Positions 55,206-63,615 of a stretch of DNA of 64,000 bases are shown piece by piece. A program made the position numbers and the translations under genes. Position 1 is the first letter of the stretch; every line of letters begins with the position of its first letter. The stretch is taken from positions 3,002,869 through 3,066,868 of the forward strand of contig NZ_KV917378.1 in assembly GCF_002019735.1 (NCBI RefSeq), in the 5' to 3' direction. The stretch comes from Salipaludibacillus agaradhaerens. GTDB lineage: Bacteria; Bacillota; Bacilli; Bacillales; Salisediminibacteriaceae. Below the pieces are notes generated by a model. The model had not been told where the DNA came from, made no database searches, and saw nothing but the letters and a program-made list of their open reading frames with translations.

Positions 55206-56219
55206 TTATTTTTTCAATAGTAAGTAGACGAAATACGGCGCTCCGATAAGGGATACGACAATTCCTGCAGGCAATCCATCTGGGTCAGTCAAATTTCTTC
55301 CGATCGTATCGGCAAGGAGTAACAGCCATCCCCCAATTAAAATAGCAAGGGGAATCATCCGTTGGTGGACGGGCCCGATGAGAGCTCGGGCAATATGGGG
55401 CGCCATCAGTCCTACAAAGGCGATACCACCAGTGACTGAGACGGCAGAGGCGGCCAGTGCGACCGCTGTTAACAATAGCGTGATCTGTTCCCGCTTTATT
55501 GCGACACCACGGCCGATAGCTGTCGCTTCACCTAATCCAAGAAGGTTTAAGCGATTCGCTTTAAAAAGGCTATAAGGAATGAGAATAATCAACCATGGAA
55601 GTAGTGCATATATAAATGGCCAATCTGTTCCCCATATGTTACCGGCCAGCCATGTGGCAATGAAGTCCACTCGTGCTCTGTCTGCTGACGAAACGAGAAC
55701 GACCATCACACCTGATAAGGCTAATGAAAACCCGACACCTGTTAGAATAAAGCGGACAGGGTTTAGACCTAGACCGGATTGACGTTCATAGGAAAACGCG
55801 TAAATCGTGCCAGCTGTTACTAAAGCGCCAATGAACGCAGCTAGCGGCAGCATATAAATAAAGGTGCCTGCTTCAATTGGAAAATACAGAAAGAAAATGG
55901 CCACGGCTACGCCTGCACCTGAGTTAATCCCAACAATCCCAGGGTCTGCTAAATCATTCCGTGTGAGTCCTTGAAGAATGGCACCTGACAACGCCAATGC
56001 CATACCGGCTAAGAAAGTGATGATCATACGCGGTAATCGAATGGAAAATAAAACAAACTCCTCTTGAAATGTTCCTTGACCTAATAAAACAGGTATGAGT
56101 CTGTCAAAGGATAATGTGGCGTATCCAATGCCTATACTGAGCATACTCGTTACCGTAATTAATAATATACAAGTGATCATAATCACGCGTTGTTTTTTAA
56201 TTTGTGCTGGATGTCTCAT
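55206..56219 (-). CDS. FecCD-type iron-siderophore ABC permease 2
   Basis: 337 residues, about nine to ten helices. The signature 'GIAFVGLMAPHIARALIGP' and 'LALSGAILQGLTRNDLADPGIVGINSGAG' are hallmarks of the FecCD/BtuC family. It begins directly at the stop of permease 1, so the two are translationally coupled and form a heterodimer. The substrate is probably a ferric siderophore. ATG after GATTTTAA. Confidence 0.9.
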   Translation of the reverse strand: MRHPAQIKKQRVIMITCILLITVTSMLSIGIGYATLSFDRLIPVLLGQGTFQEEFVLFSIRLPRMIITFLAGMALALSGAILQGLTRNDLADPGIVGINSGAGVAVAIFFLYFPIEAGTFIYMLPLAAFIGALVTAGTIYAFSYERQSGLGLNPVRFILTGVGFSLALSGVMVVLVSSADRARVDFIATWLAGNIWGTDWPFIYALLPWLIILIPYSLFKANRLNLLGLGEATAIGRGVAIKREQITLLLTAVALAASAVSVTGGIAFVGLMAPHIARALIGPVHQRMIPLAILIGGWLLLLADTIGRNLTDPDGLPAGIVVSLIGAPYFVYLLLKK

Positions 56220-57224
56220 TTAAAATCCTTTCCCTCCTTTTCTAACGACCCATAAAAAGAAGGGCAGGCCGATAATAGCAAGGATAGCTGCTACTGGTGC
56301 CTCATAAGGAGCACTAATCGTTCTAGCAAGCGTATCTGCCATCAGCATAAAGGTCGCACCTATAATGGCTGACATTGGGATGATAAAGCGATAATCTGTC
56401 CCAACGAATGAACGGACAATGTGGGGGACCATCAAGCCGACAAAGGCTAGATTCCCGGCTAAGGCTACTGACGCTCCAGCTAAAAGGATGATAACGATAA
56501 AGAGTAACGCTTTAATAAGCTCAGTTTTTTGACCAAGTCCTGTGGCCACATCGTCGTTTAAGCTTAGGATTGTCACTTGTCGTGATAGGAGGATGGCAAT
56601 TAATAAGCCGAATAAAATCACGGGAATGACGATTTGAAGCTGTGCCCAGCTTGCGCCGAGTAACCCACCGGAGGTCCATAGAGATACTTCTCGTGATATT
56701 TTAAAACTAAGGCCGATTCCTTCAGCAATAGCGTGCAAAAAAGCGGAAACAGCAGCCCCGGCTAAGACGAGTCGAAAGGGGGACATGCCCCCTCTTTTAA
56801 CACGCCCAATGCTAAATACGAGTCCGGCTCCAACGGCAGCTCCAATAAAGCACGCTATCATGATACCGACATAGTTTGTCGTTATGAGTGCGATTGTAAC
56901 AGCCAATGCGGCGTTGGCTCCAGCTGTTAAACCAAGTAGCCCTGGATCGGCTAGTGGGTTTCTCGTCATACCTTGCATTACAGCGCCAGCTACTGATAAG
57001 GCAGCTCCTAAGAAAATAGCGGCTACCCCACGTGGAAGCCGAATTTCTCTTATCATGGTGAGGGAGTCCCCCGCTTCGTTCGTCATTAAGGCAAGCCAAA
57101 CGTCACGCATGGGCACTTGAGCGGCACCTAGCATTAAAGATAGCGCAAACATCATCAAAAGGATGACACATCCAATAAAAAAAGTAATGGGAAAGGATAA
57201 ACGTGTTTGCAACATTTTTGGCAT
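56220..57224 (-). CDS. FecCD-type iron-siderophore ABC permease 1
   Basis: 334 residues with 'LSVAGAVMQGMTRNPLADPGLLGLTAGANAA' and 'NLAFVGLMVPHIVRSFVG', as in FhuB/FeuB. About ten helices. It is separated from the binding-protein gene upstream by 353 nt that hold a terminator and a family A repeat, so it may have a weaker, partly separate expression level. ATG after AAAGAAGAGGATTTTT. Confidence 0.9.
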   Translation of the reverse strand: MPKMLQTRLSFPITFFIGCVILLMMFALSLMLGAAQVPMRDVWLALMTNEAGDSLTMIREIRLPRGVAAIFLGAALSVAGAVMQGMTRNPLADPGLLGLTAGANAALAVTIALITTNYVGIMIACFIGAAVGAGLVFSIGRVKRGGMSPFRLVLAGAAVSAFLHAIAEGIGLSFKISREVSLWTSGGLLGASWAQLQIVIPVILFGLLIAILLSRQVTILSLNDDVATGLGQKTELIKALLFIVIILLAGASVALAGNLAFVGLMVPHIVRSFVGTDYRFIIPMSAIIGATFMLMADTLARTISAPYEAPVAAILAIIGLPFFLWVVRKGGKGF

Positions 57225-57367
57225 AAAAATCCTCTTCTTTACTAAGTTTTGAATCGACTAGTAGGGACAAGGCTCCGATAGCCTAGCCTGCATCGTCTCC
57301 TTAAAAGCAGTGATTTTAGAAAAAGTATGTATCTCTATGTTTAGTTTAACAGATGAATGAGTTTATG

Positions 57368-57505
57368 ACAGATAACCGTCTGTAAAACGCCTTTCAAATA
57401 GAGAGGGGAGCTAACTCTATCTAGGAAGATGATAACGGACGCTAAGCCCTAATTCACGCAACTACCAAGAACGGCCCTGCCACTGATTGATGGTTCGTTG
57501 TTTTA
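57368..57505 (+). repeat. Family A interspersed repeat, copy 8
   Basis: ATAACCGTCTGTAAAA, CAAATAGAGAGGGGAGCTAA, GATAACGGACGCTAAG, AATTCACGCAACTACCAAGA, GCCACTGATTGATGGTTCGT. It sits inside the iron-uptake operon. Confidence 0.7.
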
Positions 57506-57534
57506 AGAAGTGGCATATTATCAAACAGAAAAAG

Positions 57535-57560
57535 AAGGTGCTTTTAGTTGTAAGCACCTT
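57535..57560 (-). terminator. Intra-operon terminator after the binding-protein gene
   Basis: AAGGTGCTT pairs with AAGCACCTT around an 8-nt loop. On the minus strand it is followed by CTTTTTCTG. Likely lets most transcripts stop after the binding protein. Confidence 0.7.
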
Positions 57561-57577
57561 CCCTCCGCACCTAACAT

Positions 57578-58516
57578 TTAGTGATCCAAAAAGTGATTTT
57601 GGAAAAATTCCAGTTGATAATCGAGTGAGATTGGATCATTGAAATAGACCGCCTTAGCATTAGCTTCAAACACGCGGCCATTTTGGACGGCAGGGATGTT
57701 TTGATACGTTTCTGTCTCTGTAAAAGAGTTATCTGTATCGTCATCTTTACTAAAAATCATGTAGTCACCTGCAAAATCAGGAAGCACTTCAGGTGAAAGG
57801 GCATAATAACCGTCTTCTAATGCCATCTCTTCAACTTTTTCAGGCATCTCAAGTTCCATCGCTTGATAAAGAACTTCTGTGCCCCGCCCCCAATTATCGC
57901 CGTAAATATACAATTGTTTATTAAAGTTTTCAAAAACAGATACGGTTGCGTCTTCACCGATATGGGCTTTAATGTCTTCTCCAGCTGCCTCTGCTCTTTT
58001 TTCGAAGTCATCAACCCATGCTTGTGCTTCTTCTTCTTTGTTCAGCAATTTTCCAATCTCAATATGCTGGGTTAAATAATCGACCTGTCCATAAGTGAAT
58101 GTCACGGTAGGTGCGATTTCTTCCAATCTATCTACATTATTAATATTATTAAGTCCTACAATTAAGTCTGGTTCTAGTTCAATGAGCTTTTCTAAACTTT
58201 CATCGCTCACTGTTTCCACACCTTCCAGTTCTTTTTCAAAGAGGGGGCTGCCTTTTGACCAATCATCAACCCCAACTAGATTAACATCTAAAGCGATAAC
58301 ATTTCCGGTAAATGTGGATAGAACAGCCACACGCTGTGGATCAGCAGGCACCTCTACAGGACCGTTCTCCGATTCATACGTTATCGTCTCGCTGTTATTT
58401 TCAGGTGAGTTATTTGTGTTGTTGCCTGTATTTTCTTCACCGTCGGCATTTTCTGCTGCACCACATGCATTAAGAATGAGCAGCGACAGTGCGAATGGAA
58501 TGAACATTTTCTTCAT
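57578..58516 (-). CDS. Iron-siderophore binding lipoprotein
   Basis: 312 residues. Lipoprotein signal (MKKMFIPFALSLLILNAC, Cys18), acidic Asn-rich linker (19-45), then a periplasmic-binding-protein type III domain: 'PVEVPADPQRVAVLS', 'VETVSDESLEKLIELEPDLIVG', 'TVSVFENFNKQLYIYGDNWGRG'. Resembles FhuD/FeuA/YxeB. Captures a ferric siderophore, type unknown. Its first 16 codons overlap the ATPase 3' end, so translation is coupled. Confidence 0.9.
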   Translation of the reverse strand: MKKMFIPFALSLLILNACGAAENADGEENTGNNTNNSPENNSETITYESENGPVEVPADPQRVAVLSTFTGNVIALDVNLVGVDDWSKGSPLFEKELEGVETVSDESLEKLIELEPDLIVGLNNINNVDRLEEIAPTVTFTYGQVDYLTQHIEIGKLLNKEEEAQAWVDDFEKRAEAAGEDIKAHIGEDATVSVFENFNKQLYIYGDNWGRGTEVLYQAMELEMPEKVEEMALEDGYYALSPEVLPDFAGDYMIFSKDDDTDNSFTETETYQNIPAVQNGRVFEANAKAVYFNDPISLDYQLEFFQNHFLDH

Positions 58517-59315
58517 GCTGTTGAGTCTCTCCTTTAAGTAAGTGATAGGTCATACACATCGGCTTGTGGGTTCGAGGATCACGGCCGATCACGGCGTCAA
58601 TATGAAATACTTTTCTAAGGACGTCGGCACAAATCACATCTTCGCAGTGACCAGAAGATAAAATATGCCCGTCTTTCATCGCGATAATATGGTCAGCGAA
58701 CCTGGCTGCTTGGTTTAAATCATGAAGTACCATAATAATCGTCCGCTTTTCTGAGCGATTTAATTCTTCTAGCAATTCTAAGACTTCTAATTGGTGCGCC
58801 ATATCTAAGTAGGTTGTTGGTTCATCAAGAAAGATCATTTCCGTCTCTTGCGCAAGAGCCATGGCGATCCATACACGTTGACGCTGGCCGCCAGATAAAG
58901 CATCCACAGGACGGTACTTGAATTCCTCAGTTCTCGTAACCTCAAGAGCCCAATCAATCACGTCACGGTCATGTTTCGTAAGGCGCCCCATTCCACGCTG
59001 ATAAGGAAATCTGCCATAAGAAACGAGCTCACCAACTGTAAGGCCACTTGCACTTTCAGGCGTTTGCGGAAGAATGGCCATTTTTTTCGCTAAATTTTTG
59101 GTATTCTCTTTAGAAATGTGCTGGCCATCAAGGATAATGGACCCTGAAGCATGGGGAATGATACGCGTAAGTGCTTTCAGCAATGTTGATTTCCCACAAC
59201 CATTTGGGCCTATAATCGTCGTGATCTTCTCATCTGGTATGTACATATTTAAATCTTTAATAATCGGTTCTTCTCCATATCCCACAGTGATGCTGTCCGC
59301 AAATAGACGGTTCAT
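58470..59315 (-). CDS. Iron-siderophore ABC transporter ATPase (FecE/FhuC type)
   Basis: 281 residues with Walker A 'GPNGCGKSTLLK', Q-loop 'ILPQTPES', signature 'LSGGQRQR', Walker B 'MIFLDEPTTYLD'. The family motif 'DVLRKVFHIDAVIGRDPRTHKPMC' is at the end. I choose MNRLFAD because GGTGGAGAGGA precedes it. First gene of the uptake operon, divergent from ycgT, sharing a Fur box. Confidence 0.92.
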   Translation of the reverse strand: MNRLFADSITVGYGEEPIIKDLNMYIPDEKITTIIGPNGCGKSTLLKALTRIIPHASGSIILDGQHISKENTKNLAKKMAILPQTPESASGLTVGELVSYGRFPYQRGMGRLTKHDRDVIDWALEVTRTEEFKYRPVDALSGGQRQRVWIAMALAQETEMIFLDEPTTYLDMAHQLEVLELLEELNRSEKRTIIMVLHDLNQAARFADHIIAMKDGHILSSGHCEDVICADVLRKVFHIDAVIGRDPRTHKPMCMTYHLLKGETQQHEENVHSIRTVAAHS

Positions 59316-59426
59316 TCCTCTCCACCCTTTCGTCATAATCGTTTCTAATACGCAATCATCCTAACGACGCCATGTTATTAAATAACATCTTCAAATGAGA
59401 TGTCACGTTAGATTATTAAAAAAACG

Positions 59427-59444
59427 TTGATAATGATTCTCAAT
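59427..59444. promoter_or_regulatory. Fur box between the uptake operon and ycgT
   Basis: TTGATAATGATTCTCAAT matches TGATAATNATTATCA at 13 of 14 informative positions. It lies in the divergent promoter region and can serve both directions. Confidence 0.8.
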
Positions 59445-59535
59445 GTCATCTACAATAAGCATAAGTGTTACGGTTTTTAAAGTCAATGGAAATTTTCAAA
59501 TGGTCGCCATTGAATCTTGAAAGGGGTGTTTTATT

Positions 59536-60591
59536 ATGAAGGAGTTAGATGTTTTCGATGTGACGATTATTGGCGGGGGGCCTGCTGGATTATATTCAGC
59601 ATTTTATAGTGGATTGAGGGAAATGAAAACGAAACTAATTGAGTATCAAGCTGAACTGGGTGGCAAAGTGAGGCTTTATCCAGAGAAAATGATTTGGGAT
59701 GTTGGGGGACTGCCACCTACCACGGGAGACGCATTTATTAATCAACTCATTAATCAGGGACTTACTTTTAAGCCATCCGTGCATCTGAATACGAAGGTCA
59801 CACATATTAGTAAGCACGAGGACGGTATTTTTTACATAACAACTAATAACGGGGAATTGCATGCTTCCAAAACAATCGTTATAGCGGTAGGAGGAGGAAT
59901 CATTACACCTCAGAAACTTGCCATTGAAGGGGCCGGACGATTTGAACTGACGAATCTCCATTACACGATTCAATCGTTATCGCGTTTTAAAGGAAAAACG
60001 GTGCTTATCTCAGGCGGGGGAAATGCTGCTGTTGACTGGGCAAATGAACTTGAGCCTGTGGCCGAAAAAGTATACTTGACTTACCGCAAAGAGGCGCTAA
60101 AGGGTCACGAAGCTGAAGTAAGTCGTTTGTTGAACAGTTCTGTGACGTGTTACTTCAATACATCCGTGACAAAGCTTATTGCTAAAAGGTCGGAGGAAGC
60201 GATAGACCGTGTGGAACTCTTACGGAGGGATACGGGGGAAGCGATGGAGCTAGAAGTGGATGAGGTAGTCATTAATCATGGGTATGAACAGGACACGTCG
60301 TTATTAAAAAATACAGGATTGCCAATAGAACTACAAGATGAGCACTTTATTGCTGGAGGGCCGAACAGTAGCTCCTCCGTACCAGGTATATTTGCCGCTG
60401 GAGACATTTTGAGGCATGAAGGAAAACTTCATTTAATAGCCGGGGCTTTTCAGGATGCTGCTAATGCTATTAACCAAGCGAAACAATTTATTGAGCCTAA
60501 AGCTGAGAAATCAGGTCGTGTTTCTTCACACAATGACGTTTTTAAGAAATGGAATGCTGAGCTAAAAAAAGAGAGGCAAAACGCACGGTAG
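59536..60591 (+). CDS. ycgT: Ferredoxin/flavodoxin-NADP reductase, YcgT-like
   Basis: 351 residues, thioredoxin-reductase-like flavoprotein without the CxxC motif. FAD-binding 'IIGGGPAGLYSAFYS' (10-24), NADPH-binding 'GKTVLISGGGNAAVDWANEL' (near 155-175) and C-terminal 'GIFAAGDILRHEGKLHLIAGAFQDAANAINQ'. This is the FNR type of Bacillus YumC/YcgT. It could reduce flavodoxin or ferric-siderophore reductases. A Fur box 90 nt upstream fits the ycgT paralogue. Start after GAAAGGGGTGTTTTATT. Confidence 0.88.
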   Translation: MKELDVFDVTIIGGGPAGLYSAFYSGLREMKTKLIEYQAELGGKVRLYPEKMIWDVGGLPPTTGDAFINQLINQGLTFKPSVHLNTKVTHISKHEDGIFYITTNNGELHASKTIVIAVGGGIITPQKLAIEGAGRFELTNLHYTIQSLSRFKGKTVLISGGGNAAVDWANELEPVAEKVYLTYRKEALKGHEAEVSRLLNSSVTCYFNTSVTKLIAKRSEEAIDRVELLRRDTGEAMELEVDEVVINHGYEQDTSLLKNTGLPIELQDEHFIAGGPNSSSSVPGIFAAGDILRHEGKLHLIAGAFQDAANAINQAKQFIEPKAEKSGRVSSHNDVFKKWNAELKKERQNAR

Positions 60592-60748
60592 GAAACGGAA
60601 TGTTCAATATTTTATAACACGCTTAGTTTTAATGATAATGGCTGACAGTAATGTGAAGATGCAGCACCATATGAATAGCTACTTTATAATGACATTGCTA
60701 ACAAGCTAACAAGGAAACGGTACGAACACTTCTTAATCATGATTCATC

Positions 60749-60789
60749 AAATGGCACCGATCATTAAATGTAACTGATCGGTGCCATTT
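60749..60789. terminator. Bidirectional terminator between ycgT and sspH
   Basis: AAATGGCACCGATCA pairs with TGATCGGTGCCATTT around an 11-nt loop. T-rich on the outer side of both strands. Confidence 0.8.
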
Positions 60790-60798
60790 GTCTGTTCT

Positions 60799-60990
60799 TT
60801 AGCTAGTTGTATTTTCTTCGATCAAGCTAGTCACAGGCACATCGAATTCATTTTCTGGTTGAGTAAGTGAGAAAATGCGAGCTGTATCAGTCACGTGATC
60901 AACATGCTGAATATATATGGGGGTGCCATTGTAAGTCACATGCTTCATGTCTGGAGAGTGAGCAATTTCCTCTGCCCTTTGTTTGTTCAT
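60799..60990 (-). CDS. sspH: Small acid-soluble spore protein, H type
   Basis: 63 residues starting MNKQRAEEIAHSPDMKHVTY, then GTPIYIQHVD and a 'ARIFSLTQPENEFDVPV' end, close to SspH of Bacillus. Expressed late in the forespore and minor in abundance. ATG after AAGGATGGAGGTAAACAC. A second paralogue lies 32 nt upstream. Confidence 0.9.
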   Translation of the reverse strand: MNKQRAEEIAHSPDMKHVTYNGTPIYIQHVDHVTDTARIFSLTQPENEFDVPVTSLIEENTTS

Positions 60991-61022
60991 GTGTTTACCT
61001 CCATCCTTTTTAAATGTTTATA

Positions 61023-61208
61023 TTAAGGCCCTTCTTCAACAAGACCATCAATGTCCACTTCCTGTAGGTGATCCATTTCATCTAGCGGAAAGACGACGGC
61101 TGTGCGGCTACTGTCATCAAGTGATTCAATGTAGACTGGAACGCCTTTATAACTTACATTAATCATGGTAGGTGCTTCGATAATTTCTTTTACACGCTGT
61201 GTCTCCAT
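61023..61208 (-). CDS. sspH: Small acid-soluble spore protein, H type (paralogue)
   Basis: 61 residues, METQRVKEIIEAPTMINVSY then GVPVYIESLD and 'VVFPLDEMDHLQEVDIDGLVEEG'. The pattern matches the first SspH, with a more acidic C-terminus. Same strand and spacing suggest tandem duplication and co-transcription. ATG after GAGGAGGTTACG. Confidence 0.85.
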   Translation of the reverse strand: METQRVKEIIEAPTMINVSYKGVPVYIESLDDSSRTAVVFPLDEMDHLQEVDIDGLVEEGP

Positions 61209-61557
61209 CGTAACCTCCTCGTTTATCTGTCGCTCAGTATTTTACACCTTACTTTAAAAAAATATGACTGGAGCCATTTTCCAGATGCCGTTACTCTTTA
61301 AAGAAATGAAATTGAACAGTGTAGGACGCAGTTACGTCACTATGACAAGGAAACGTTGTGTCAGCTGGCTGTTTTTTATTAACAATAGACATTCCATTTA
61401 AAAGTTGAAATCTCCATGATATTAACTGTCACCCAATCAGCATGTCGTCTAAACTGAAGCATGTCAAAATCCATGGTATTCCGATTGATAAATAATGTTT
61501 AATAACAAAAAATTCAAAAATTAAGTCTTCTTTGTGAATAAATGGCCATTTTCGACA
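61209..61557. other. Divergent promoter region, no gene seen
   Basis: AT-rich sequence between sspH and feoA. It includes the feo promoter; no credible open frame or repeat of the three families. Confidence 0.4.
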
Positions 61558-61577
61558 AATGATTCTCATTCTCAATT
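61558..61577 (+). promoter_or_regulatory. Fur box upstream of feoAB
   Basis: TGATTCTCATTCTCA (61560-61574) matches the reverse Fur 7-1-7 consensus at 11 of 14 positions, about 45 nt ahead of feoA. Confidence 0.7.
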
Positions 61578-61621
61578 AAACTGAATTCAAAAATTATCGT
61601 TTGAAATGGGAGGAAAAAAGG

Positions 61622-61867
61622 GTGGTTAAAGAAAACTTATGCACCGTTAATCCATCGGTAAAATGCAAAATAGTAAGTATTCCTGACTTACCGATGTTGG
61701 CGTGTCTTGGTGTTCATATAGGGACAGAGCTGACTGTCGTGGTTAAAAATTGCTGGAGGGGACCGGTCGTTATAAAGCTAGCTGGGAAACGTGAGATAGC
61801 GATCGACTTTCACGTGGCATCACAAATCATTGTGGAAGAGGTGGGGCTACGTGAGCTGTCACTCTGA
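61622..61867 (+). CDS. feoA: FeoA-type ferrous-iron transport accessory protein
   Basis: 81 residues with an SH3-like FeoA fold: 'CKIVSIPDLPMLACLGVHIGTELTVVVKN', 'GPVVIKLAGKREIAIDFHVASQIIVE'. It aids FeoB in Fe2+ import. The GTG at 61622 is chosen because GGGAGG lies 8 nt ahead; the upstream TTG would place the ribosome-binding site within the gene. The last 17 nt overlap feoB. Confidence 0.88.
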   Translation: MVKENLCTVNPSVKCKIVSIPDLPMLACLGVHIGTELTVVVKNCWRGPVVIKLAGKREIAIDFHVASQIIVEEVGLRELSL

Positions 61868-63614
61868 ACATCATATAACTAATCACTCATCTTCTCGTAA
61901 AAGAGTACTGCTAATGGGGAATCCGAATGTCGGGAAGAGTGTAATCTTTTCTACTTTGACGAAAAAAAGAGTGATGACAGCTAATTATTCAGGGACGACT
62001 GTCTCTGCTATGGAGGGAAATTTGATTCATCTGAAAGAATCGACTGTTCTTATAGATGTGCCTGGTATTTATTCATTAACAGCTCTATCTGAAGCAGAAA
62101 AGGCAGCCGTCAACATACTAAATGACGGGGCAGATCTCATTTTATACGTGCTTGATGCTACAAACCTTGAACGCAATTTACAATTAGCGTTAATGTTAAA
62201 GCAACAAAAAATACCTGTTATTTTTATGCTGAATATGATGGATGTTGCTGAACGTAAGGGGATTCACATAGAAGTCAAATTATTAGAAAGACTGTTAGGA
62301 GCTCCAGTTATACCGACTGTAGCTGTTAGGAGAAGCGGGTTTACGCGGTTGATGACAGAAATTAATCGTACGTTACGCAAAGGACCTTCAATAGATGCTA
62401 ATTTTGATCCTAATTTAACACCTGCAAGCATTGTGAGCAATGTACAGTCGATCAAAGATTATCGATCAACGAGGCTTGATTTGTTGGAAAAGTGGACGAT
62501 CCAGCCTCACACAGGAATTCCTTTAGCAATCATGATTGTTCTTCTTGCTATGGTGTTTGTAGTAGGCGTAGGTAAGGCTGTAAGAAGTGTTATTTTTTTG
62601 CCTTTATTAAATAACTATTATATGCCATTCGTTGATTGGCTCGTATCGTTATTGGTTAATCAAGATACCGTTATCCATTCAGTACTAGTAGGGGAATTTG
62701 GCGTACTGATTAAAGGTGTGGAATGGCCTTTAACATTAATTTTACCGTATGTTTTTTTATTTTATATTGTCCTTTCTTTTTTAGAAGACAGCGGGTATTT
62801 ACCACGCTTAGGTATTTTGATCGACGGATTACTTCGACGTTTTGGCCTTCAGGGACATAGTATTATTCCTATATCGATGGGGTATGGTTGTGCCGTACCT
62901 GCTATTGTCGGTACAAGAACAGCAACAAGCTTAAAAGAACGACTTATTATGTCTTCCTTGGTAAGTCTGGCTGTTCCTTGTATAGCTCAGACAGGGGCAT
63001 TTATTGCGCTGTTAGGGGACCACTCATTTCTTTTATTGTTAGCTGTTTTTCTATTGTCATTTATTATTATGTTTATAAGCGGTTCGATCCTTAATCAATT
63101 GTTGAAGGGAACGCTCGATCCTGTACTTATCGAGGTACCTAACCTGCTTGTGCCTGACTCACATACGATGTGGAATAAAGTCAAGCTACGGACAAAACAC
63201 TTCATGATTGAAGCAGAAATTCCCATGGTCATTGGTATATTAATTGCGGCATTAACAATTGAAACAGGCGCCTTGTCCTACGTGAGTTTTCTTATTGAAC
63301 CTCTCGTTGTCAATTGGCTAGGGCTGCCTGCTGAAGCCAGTGTTGCCTTAATTCTTGGAGTTGTAAGGAGAGAGCTGGCAGTTCTTCCGCTTTTAGGGAT
63401 GGATTTAACGTTAGGACAAATGTTTGTCGGCGCAGTAGTTGCTCTCCTTTATATCCCATGTATGAGTGTCTTTTTTGTTTTAGTGAAAGAATTTAAGTTG
63501 AAATGGGCGCTGTCTATTTCAGGAGCGACAATCTTACTGGCATTTTTAGTAGGAGGTATGATGCATTTCCTCATAACAGCAGCAGAATGGTTTTTGGCAG
63601 GAGGAGGCTACTAA
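61851..63614 (+). CDS. feoB: Ferrous iron transporter FeoB
   Basis: 587 residues. N-terminal G domain: G1 GNPNVGKS (near 22-29), G3 'DVPG', G4 'NMMD'; then a membrane part with Gate motifs ('YGCAVPAIVGTR' with the conserved Cys, 'SLAVPCIAQTG', and 'VVRRELAVLPLLG'). At 587 residues it is shorter than most FeoB (about 650-770), with a compact linker. GTG 61851 follows GAGGTGGGGCTAC and overlaps feoA. Imports Fe2+ across the membrane; Fur regulated with feoA. Confidence 0.93.
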   Translation: MSCHSEHHITNHSSSRKRVLLMGNPNVGKSVIFSTLTKKRVMTANYSGTTVSAMEGNLIHLKESTVLIDVPGIYSLTALSEAEKAAVNILNDGADLILYVLDATNLERNLQLALMLKQQKIPVIFMLNMMDVAERKGIHIEVKLLERLLGAPVIPTVAVRRSGFTRLMTEINRTLRKGPSIDANFDPNLTPASIVSNVQSIKDYRSTRLDLLEKWTIQPHTGIPLAIMIVLLAMVFVVGVGKAVRSVIFLPLLNNYYMPFVDWLVSLLVNQDTVIHSVLVGEFGVLIKGVEWPLTLILPYVFLFYIVLSFLEDSGYLPRLGILIDGLLRRFGLQGHSIIPISMGYGCAVPAIVGTRTATSLKERLIMSSLVSLAVPCIAQTGAFIALLGDHSFLLLLAVFLLSFIIMFISGSILNQLLKGTLDPVLIEVPNLLVPDSHTMWNKVKLRTKHFMIEAEIPMVIGILIAALTIETGALSYVSFLIEPLVVNWLGLPAEASVALILGVVRRELAVLPLLGMDLTLGQMFVGAVVALLYIPCMSVFFVLVKEFKLKWALSISGATILLAFLVGGMMHFLITAAEWFLAGGGY

Positions 63615-63615
63615 C

